Positions 6,412 to 10,706 of a stretch of DNA of 10,706 nucleotides are shown one piece after another. The stretch spans positions 1 to 10,706 of the forward strand of contig CAYLPJ010000098.1 in the NCBI GenBank assembly GCA_964385465.1. The letters are read 5' to 3'. Every line of letters begins with the position of its first letter. Within the stretch, counting starts at the first letter, position 1. The position numbers were made by a program, and so were the translations under genes. A model generated the notes under the pieces. It did not search any database and was not told the DNA's origin. It saw only the letters and a list, made by a program, of their open reading frames with translations. This DNA comes from CAYLPJ01 sp964385465. GTDB taxonomy: Bacteria > Planctomycetota > Phycisphaerae > SM23-33.

Positions 6412-7017
6412 CTATGCGCTGCCCAGCTCGACGCTCGGGGCCTGCCGCTCGGTGGCCGTGGCGATCTGGAAGAACTCCGCCGTGCGGAACCCCAGCGCCG
6501 CGGCGACCAGGTTGCCCGGGAAGGACTCGACGCGGATGTTCAGGTTCCGCACGGCCCCGTTGTAGTAGCGGCGGGCGTACTGGAGTTGGTCCTCGATCTC
6601 GGTCAGTTGCGTCATGAGCCGGCGGAAGTTCCGGTCGGCCTTGAGGTCCGGGTAGGCCTCGGCGAGGGCGAAAAGCTGCTTGAGCCGGTCGGTCAGACGG
6701 TTCTCCCTGTCGGCGGCGGCGGCGGGGCTCGCGGCGCCCTCGGCGCCTTCGGCTTCGGCTTCGGCGCCGGCGCGAAGGCGGGTGACCTCCTCGAGGATCC
6801 CCCGCTCGTGGCGGCTGTAGCCGCGGACGGCCTCGACGAGGGTGGGCACCAGGTCATGCCGCCGCTTGAGCTGCACGTCGATGCCGCTCCAGCCCTCGGC
6901 GACGAGGTTGCGGTCGCGCACCAGGCGGTTGAACGCCCGGGCAACCCACGCCCCGACCGCCAGGGCCGCCACGACGCCCACGAACGCGACGCTCTCGATG
7001 AACGTCCAGCCGATCAT
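6412..7017 (-). CDS. lemA: LemA family protein
   Basis: A membrane-anchored, mostly helical protein of the LemA family, about 201 residues; molecular role not established. One N-terminal hydrophobic segment (IESVAFVGVVAALAVGAWVA) is followed by the family core: FNRLVRDRNLVAEGWSGIDV, then QLKRRHDLVPTLVEAVRGY, an acidic Ala/Glu/Gly linker at about 80-100, LFALAEAYPDLKAD, and RRYYNGAVRNLN followed by SFPGNLVAAALGF. Length is normal. Three starts compete: TTG at 7053, ATG at 7029 and ATG at 7017. I chose 7017 (MIGW) because family proteins begin close to the helix, and because TATGGT, overlapping the 7029 ATG, could serve as a -10 element 7 bases before it. The start at 7029 would add four residues. 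It is the first gene of the minus-strand block and is followed after 29 bases by DUF2207, a common partner. It lies divergent to dxr. Confidence 0.92.
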   Translation of the reverse strand: MIGWTFIESVAFVGVVAALAVGAWVARAFNRLVRDRNLVAEGWSGIDVQLKRRHDLVPTLVEAVRGYSRHERGILEEVTRLRAGAEAEAEGAEGAASPAAAADRENRLTDRLKQLFALAEAYPDLKADRNFRRLMTQLTEIEDQLQYARRYYNGAVRNLNIRVESFPGNLVAAALGFRTAEFFQIATATERQAPSVELGSA

Positions 7018-7024
7018 GGCGGCC

Positions 7025-7053
7025 ACCATAGCGTCTGCCCCGCTCGGCGCCAA
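7025..7053 (-). promoter_or_regulatory. Candidate lemA promoter, same architecture as the UroD-like gene
   Basis: On the minus strand TTGGCG (7053-7048) and TATGGT (7030-7025) are 17 bases apart. The -10 ends 7 bases before the ATG at 7017. The -35 hexamer, spacer length and leaderless spacing match those proposed for the UroD-like gene, and both -35 elements sit in the octamer GTTGGCGC. If this is right, the upstream ATG at 7029 lies inside the promoter and is not the start. Confidence 0.35.
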
Positions 7054-7126
7054 CGTGCGGGGGGTGGGCGCCCCGCCGCCGGGCGGCGATCGGCCAGGCG
7101 GGGCGGATGCGGGGGCGGTCGGGCGG

Positions 7127-7155
7127 TTGCATTGGTCGGCCTCGACCGGTACGGT
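7127..7155 (+). promoter_or_regulatory. Candidate dxr promoter in the lemA-dxr divergent region
   Basis: TTGCAT (7127-7132) and TACGGT (7150-7155) are separated by 17 bases, giving an expected RNA start near 7162 and a leader of about 39 bases. The leader carries AAGGG (7186-7190), 10 bases before the dxr GTG. The rest of the divergent gap holds GC-rich palindromes: GGGCGCCC at 7066-7073, and CGCCGC/GCGGCG at 7074-7088. These may be chance at this GC content, and both hexamers are weak. Confidence 0.33.
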
Positions 7156-7200
7156 GTGCCCCGCTGCGGGGGCGGTTTCCGGCGGAAGGGCTCACTGGGC

Positions 7201-8349
7201 GTGGATACGAAACGCATCGCGGTGCTCGGTTCGACGGGCAGTATCGGGCGGCAGGCCCTGGCGGTCATCGCCGACCAGCCGCACCTGCGCGCCTGCGCCC
7301 TGGCGGCCGGGGGGAGCTGGCAGGGCCTGGCCGGGCAGGCCCGCGAGCATGGCGTCGAGCTTCTGGCCCTCGCCGACGGCGCCGCCGCCGGCCCGCTGCG
7401 GGCCGAGCTGGACGGCCGGGCCGAGGTCCTCGCCGGCGCCGGCGCCCTGGCCGAGCTCGTCCGCCGCGCCGGCGCCGACGTGGTGCTCTCCGGCGTGGTG
7501 GGCACGGCGGGGCTGGCGCCGACGCTTGCGGCGATCGAGGCCGGCTCGACGCTGGCGATCGCCAACAAGGAGACGCTCGTGATGGCGGGTGCGATCGTCA
7601 TGCCCGCCGCCCGCGCCGCGGGGGTGGACGTGCTGCCGGTGGACAGCGAGCACTCGGCGATTTTCCAGTGCCTCGCCGGCGGGTGTGCGGACGAGGTCCG
7701 CCGGGTGGTCATCACCGCCTCCGGCGGCGCCCTGCGGGACTGGCCCGACGCCGCCGCCGCCGAGGCCACGGTGGACGACGCCCTGCGGCACCCCACGTGG
7801 TCCATGGGGCGCAAGATCACCATCGACTCGGCCACGCTGGTCAACAAGGCCCTGGAGATCGTCGAGGCGCACTGGCTGTTCGGCCTGGAGGCCGAGCGGA
7901 TCGGCGTGGTGCTGCACGCCGAGTCGATCGTGCACTCCTGCGTGGAGTACCGCGACGGCTCGGTGCTGGCGCAGATGGGCCCTCCGGACATGACCACGCC
8001 GATCGCCTACGCCCTGAGCTACCCGCACCGCCCCCCGCGGGACGTGCCCGCGCTGGACCTCGCGGAGGTCGGGCCGCTGACGTTCCGCCGGCCCGGCGGG
8101 CGGTTCGAGCGGGCGCTGGGCCTCGGCTACGAGGCCGTCCGGCGCGGCGGGGCCGCCGGGGCCGTGCTCAACGCCGCCAACGAGGCCGCCGTCGAGGCGT
8201 TCCTCGACGGGCGGATCCCCTTCGGCCGTATCGTGCCGATTGTCGAGGATGTGCTGAACCGCACGCCGGTCGAGGCCGAAGTAACCCTGGACGCTCTGCT
8301 CTGCGCCGACCGATGGGCGCGGCAGCAGGTCACTACGATGATTGGATAG
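7201..8349 (+). CDS. dxr: 1-deoxy-D-xylulose 5-phosphate reductoisomerase
   Basis: Converts 1-deoxy-D-xylulose 5-phosphate to 2-C-methyl-D-erythritol 4-phosphate with NADPH, the committed step of the MEP isoprenoid pathway; cytosolic. The 382-residue length is typical. Signatures in order are GSTGSIG at 10-16 (NADPH fold); AIANKETLVMAG; PVDSEHSAIFQCL with metal ligands D148 and E150; TASGGALRDW at 172-181; HPTWSMGRKITIDSATLVNK ending near 215, with loop tryptophan W200; the third ligand E219 in KALEIVEAHWLF; GSVLAQMGPPDM; and a C-terminal LNAANEAAVEAFLDG. Start is GTG at 7201, which places GSTGSIG at the usual distance, with AAGGG 10 bases upstream. The frame is open far upstream (antisense to lemA), but that part has no family similarity. 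The usual SGGPFR appears here as SGGALR, probably a lineage variant. rseP follows on the same strand after 66 bases. Confidence 0.96.
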   Translation: MDTKRIAVLGSTGSIGRQALAVIADQPHLRACALAAGGSWQGLAGQAREHGVELLALADGAAAGPLRAELDGRAEVLAGAGALAELVRRAGADVVLSGVVGTAGLAPTLAAIEAGSTLAIANKETLVMAGAIVMPAARAAGVDVLPVDSEHSAIFQCLAGGCADEVRRVVITASGGALRDWPDAAAAEATVDDALRHPTWSMGRKITIDSATLVNKALEIVEAHWLFGLEAERIGVVLHAESIVHSCVEYRDGSVLAQMGPPDMTTPIAYALSYPHRPPRDVPALDLAEVGPLTFRRPGGRFERALGLGYEAVRRGGAAGAVLNAANEAAVEAFLDGRIPFGRIVPIVEDVLNRTPVEAEVTLDALLCADRWARQQVTTMIG

Positions 8350-8391
8350 GCGGGGCCGTCGCGGCCGGCACGAGGTCGGCACGGCCCCGCC
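8349..8391 (+). terminator. Strong 11-bp inverted repeat between dxr and rseP
   Basis: GGCGGGGCCGT (8349-8359) pairs perfectly with ACGGCCCCGCC (8381-8391). Inside, GCCG (8364-8367) can pair with CGGC (8377-8380), extending the helix past a 4-base bulge. The left arm begins on the last base of the dxr stop codon and the right arm ends 24 bases before the rseP ATG. No T-run follows, so a full intrinsic terminator is doubtful. It could be an attenuator, a processing site, or a 3'-end stabiliser that lowers rseP output relative to dxr. Confidence 0.45.
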
Positions 8392-8415
8392 GGAAACACA
8401 GTTTGCGAGGCATGG

Positions 8416-10602
8416 ATGGACGTCTGCGGAACGATGCTGGCGGCGGGGTTGTGGTCGACGTGGGTCTGGCCGGTGCTCCAGTTCGTGATCGGGCTGGGGG
8501 TGGTGGTGGCGGTCCACGAGTTCGGGCACTTCATCGTCGCCAAGCTGGTGGGCATCAAGGTCGAGAAGTTCGCCCTGGGCTTCGGCCCCAAGCTGGTGGG
8601 GGTGCAATGGGGCGAGACGGAATACTGCATCAACGCCCTGCCGCTTGGCGGCTTCGTGAAGATGCTCGGGCAGGACGACTTCCGCCCGATGGAGGACGCC
8701 CCCGACCGCGACCCGCGGGCGTTCAACAGCAAGAGCGTCGGCGCGCGGTTCGCCGTCATCTCCGCCGGCGTGATCATGAACGCCGTACTCGCCGTCGTGC
8801 TCTTCGCCGTCATCGCCATGGTCGGGCGGGACTTCGTCGCCCCCGTCGTCGGCGATGTCGTCGAGCACTACCCCGCCTCCGAGGCCGAGGTCACCTGGGT
8901 CGAGGGCGGACCCGAAGGTGCCGCCACCGCCCCGGCGACCGCCACCGCCCCGGCCGGCAGCGTCGGGCTGCGGCCCGGCGACCGCATCACCCGGATCCGC
9001 GGCGACAGCATGATCCTCGCCGTCCTCGGCGAGGAGGTCGACCGCTTCGACCGCCTGGCGCTGACCAGCACGCTGGCCGATCCCAACGACGTCTACCGCG
9101 TCTGGTTCGAACGCGAGGTCGACGGCGAGACCTGGACCGGGCGGGCCGACCTGGGCGTCCGCCCGGCGCGGGGGATGATGGGCGGCGAGCGGATGAGCTT
9201 CGGGCTCGGCCCGGCGACGGACCTGACCGTCACGCCGTCCTTCGCCTACGACGCCCCGGCGTCCCTGGACCCCTACCAGCCCGGCGACGTGCTGGTCGCC
9301 CTCGACGGCGAGCCGATCCGCCATGCCTGGCGGCTCGACGAGATGCTCGAGGGGACCTCCGGGCCCAACGTGCCCGTCACCGTCCGGCGCGGCGGCGAGG
9401 AGGTCGCCCTCACCGCGCCGCGGGGCATCGAGTACCGGCCGAACGTCGTCTTCCTGCCCGATGGCACGAAGCTGGACCTGTCCGACTACCGCCTCGGCGA
9501 GGACCCCAACGACGGCGACCGCGAGGTCCTCTCGCCGCTGGCCGACGGCGGGGGGGGCGCCTACGCCATGGAAGACCTCATCATCCCGCTGTCGCGCGAG
9601 ATCGTCGATTTCCTCGGCATGGTCCCGCTGGTGCGGATCATGGGCATCCTGCCGGGCAAGCCGGCCGAGCAGGCCGGGCTCAAGCCCGGCGACGTGATCG
9701 TCCACTACGGCGACACGCCCCTGCCGACGCTGGGGGAAATCCAGGACGTCAACAAGAAGGTCGCCCGGGCCGGCGGCGAGACGCAGGTCGTCGTCCGGCG
9801 CGGGGGCAAGACGCTCGATCCGATCACCGTCCGCCCCCAATGGGACGACGACCGCCAGGCCGGGCTGATCGGCATCGCGCGGTATGTGGACCTTGACGGC
9901 ACGGTCGTTGCCGGCGTCAGGCCCGGGTCCGTCGCCGCCGAGGCCGGGCTGAGCAAGGGCAACGTCGTGACCGCCCTCAACGGCCGGGACGTCGCGAGCT
10001 GGCGGGAGGTCTACGAGGCCCTCCGCGAGCTCGGCGGGCAGGAGGTGACCTTGACGTACCTCCCGGCCGAGGGGGCGGACACGGAGGCGACGGCGGAGAT
10101 CGGCGAGCTGACGCCGGCGGTTTTCGACCCGGGCGACTATGCGGTCACGATCTTCCCGGGCCCGCACGTGGGGCTCAACACGCCGCTTCAGTTCACGCTC
10201 CGCAAGGGCGGCGTGGGCGAGGCGATCGCCTGGTCGGCGAAGGAGACGGTCGGCTTCATCCTGACGACCTACGCGTCGATCCGGGCGCTGTTCGTCGGCA
10301 GCGTCTCCAGCAAGGAGTTCATGGGCCCGGTGGGCATGGGCGGCGTGGCGGTGACGGCGGCCCGGCAGGACGTGATGCACCTGGTATACTTCATGGCCTT
10401 CATCTCGACGGCGCTGGCGGTGTTCAACTTCCTGCCCCTGCCCGTCGTCGACGGCGGGCACGCGGTGTTCCTGATCGTCGAGAAGATCCGGGGCAAGCCC
10501 GTGCCCGTGCGGATCATGAACATCATCCAGATGGTCGGCCTGGCCGCCCTGTTGCTGCTGTTCCTCGCCCTGACCTTCCAGGACATCATGCGGTTCTTCT
10601 AG
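8416..10602 (+). CDS. rseP: RseP-type site-2 zinc metalloprotease with several PDZ modules
   Basis: A 728-residue intramembrane metalloprotease of the S2P/RseP (M50B) family. In E. coli this enzyme releases sigma-E by cutting anti-sigma RseA and also clears signal-peptide remnants; the substrate here is unknown. The zinc motif HEFGH is at 34-38 in the first helix, and the second metal-site motif NFLPLPVVDGG is at 671-681 with D679. AGVIMNAVLAVVLF marks the second helix near 116-135. Between them lie four PDZ-like modules with G-x-x-x-GD-type loops: G184-D189, around 285-292, G421-D426 in GLKPGD, and G511 in AGLSKGN. E. coli RseP has two PDZ domains in about 450 residues, so the periplasmic part is greatly enlarged, partly by Ala/Pro and acidic linkers. 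The in-frame ATG at 8416 has GAGG at 8407-8410; an overlapping ATG at 8412 is out of frame. C-terminal helices lie at about 655-673 and 700-722. Confidence 0.94.
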   Translation: MDVCGTMLAAGLWSTWVWPVLQFVIGLGVVVAVHEFGHFIVAKLVGIKVEKFALGFGPKLVGVQWGETEYCINALPLGGFVKMLGQDDFRPMEDAPDRDPRAFNSKSVGARFAVISAGVIMNAVLAVVLFAVIAMVGRDFVAPVVGDVVEHYPASEAEVTWVEGGPEGAATAPATATAPAGSVGLRPGDRITRIRGDSMILAVLGEEVDRFDRLALTSTLADPNDVYRVWFEREVDGETWTGRADLGVRPARGMMGGERMSFGLGPATDLTVTPSFAYDAPASLDPYQPGDVLVALDGEPIRHAWRLDEMLEGTSGPNVPVTVRRGGEEVALTAPRGIEYRPNVVFLPDGTKLDLSDYRLGEDPNDGDREVLSPLADGGGGAYAMEDLIIPLSREIVDFLGMVPLVRIMGILPGKPAEQAGLKPGDVIVHYGDTPLPTLGEIQDVNKKVARAGGETQVVVRRGGKTLDPITVRPQWDDDRQAGLIGIARYVDLDGTVVAGVRPGSVAAEAGLSKGNVVTALNGRDVASWREVYEALRELGGQEVTLTYLPAEGADTEATAEIGELTPAVFDPGDYAVTIFPGPHVGLNTPLQFTLRKGGVGEAIAWSAKETVGFILTTYASIRALFVGSVSSKEFMGPVGMGGVAVTAARQDVMHLVYFMAFISTALAVFNFLPLPVVDGGHAVFLIVEKIRGKPVPVRIMNIIQMVGLAALLLLFLALTFQDIMRFF

Positions 10603-10706
10603 CCCCCCGCGACAAGCTTGCTGTGCAGGCGGCCGACGTTGGCGAAGAAACGCGGCGCTCGCGCAATCGCCCTCCAGATCAAGCTACGCGCCCTGTGGAG
10701 TGCGGC
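10599..10706 (-). CDS. Possible C-terminal end of a convergent gene entering from the right edge
   Basis: A minus-strand frame is open from the window edge for 35 codons and ends at a TAG whose CTA (10599-10601 on the plus strand) overlaps the rseP TAG through the palindrome CTAG. The fragment is basic and Ala/Arg-rich, including RSLIWRAIARAPRFF and GRLHSKLVAGG, and most third codon positions are G or C, as in the neighbouring genes. I do not recognise a family. A short open stretch is expected by chance at this GC content, and a plus-strand frame is also open here, so this may simply be intergenic sequence. Confidence 0.25.
   Translation of the reverse strand, partial: AALHRARSLIWRAIARAPRFFANVGRLHSKLVAGG

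Noticed and set aside
4337..6565. A 742-codon plus-strand open frame across the Nudix, DUF2207 and lemA genes
   Set aside because: It is antisense to three genes with clear motifs and reads as repetitive Arg/Gly/Asp-rich sequence, so it is a composition artefact.
6719..6775. Imperfect GGCTTC/GGCGCC repeat within lemA
   Set aside because: It encodes the acidic Ala/Glu/Gly linker at a place where LemA proteins are usually variable. It is low-complexity coding sequence, not a mobile or regulatory repeat.
6403..7200. Extension of the dxr frame upstream to 6403
   Set aside because: That stretch is antisense to lemA with no motif. GSTGSIG lies at the usual N-terminal distance from the GTG at 7201.
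7192..10461. A 1089-codon minus-strand open frame antisense to dxr and rseP
   Set aside because: GC-rich coding DNA seldom makes stops in some antisense frames. The translation is a low-complexity Arg/Gly/Ala/His mix without family motifs, while dxr and rseP on the other strand carry full catalytic signatures.

Overview
The window is very GC-rich and densely packed. It holds eight complete protein genes, one doubtful partial gene at the right edge, and no RNA gene, insertion sequence or CRISPR array that I can see. Several things point to Planctomycetota, probably a Phycisphaerae-like lineage: the strong GC bias, the corrinoid-type UroD-like protein, the LemA plus DUF2207 pair, and a 728-residue RseP-type protease with several PDZ modules. 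This placement is an inference from style and gene content, not from a marker gene.

Layout. Positions 1-172 are a relatively AT-rich pocket with several GTGTCC/GGACAC words and two short palindromes. From 173 to about 7029 every gene is on the minus strand. Read in the direction of transcription (right to left) they are lemA, a DUF2207 membrane protein, a Nudix hydrolase of ADP-ribose pyrophosphatase type, a rhomboid protease with a C-terminal cytosolic tail, threonine synthase (thrC), and a UroD/corrinoid-methyltransferase-like protein. A divergent intergenic region (about 7018-7200) separates this block from the plus-strand pair dxr and rseP. The last 104 bases hold no complete gene. A minus-strand open frame runs in from the right edge and would share the palindromic CTAG at the rseP stop.

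Function. dxr (isoprenoid precursor synthesis by the MEP route) and rseP (intramembrane site-2 protease) keep a gene order common in bacteria, but the uppS and cdsA genes often found with them are not directly upstream. LemA and DUF2207 are a recurrent pair of envelope proteins. With the rhomboid and RseP, four of the eight genes are membrane proteins and two of those are intramembrane proteases. thrC, Nudix and the UroD-like gene are metabolic and have no clear link to the rest.

Regulation. Start-site context falls into two classes. thrC, the rhomboid, the DUF2207 gene and rseP have Shine-Dalgarno-like sequences. The Nudix gene, the UroD-like gene and probably lemA instead have a TANNNT hexamer 6-9 bases before ATG, as expected for leaderless transcripts. 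A strong 11-bp inverted repeat lies between dxr and rseP. I see no clearly new biological system. The most unusual items are the multi-PDZ RseP, the leaderless-type starts, the dxr-rseP hairpin and the left-edge palindrome cluster.
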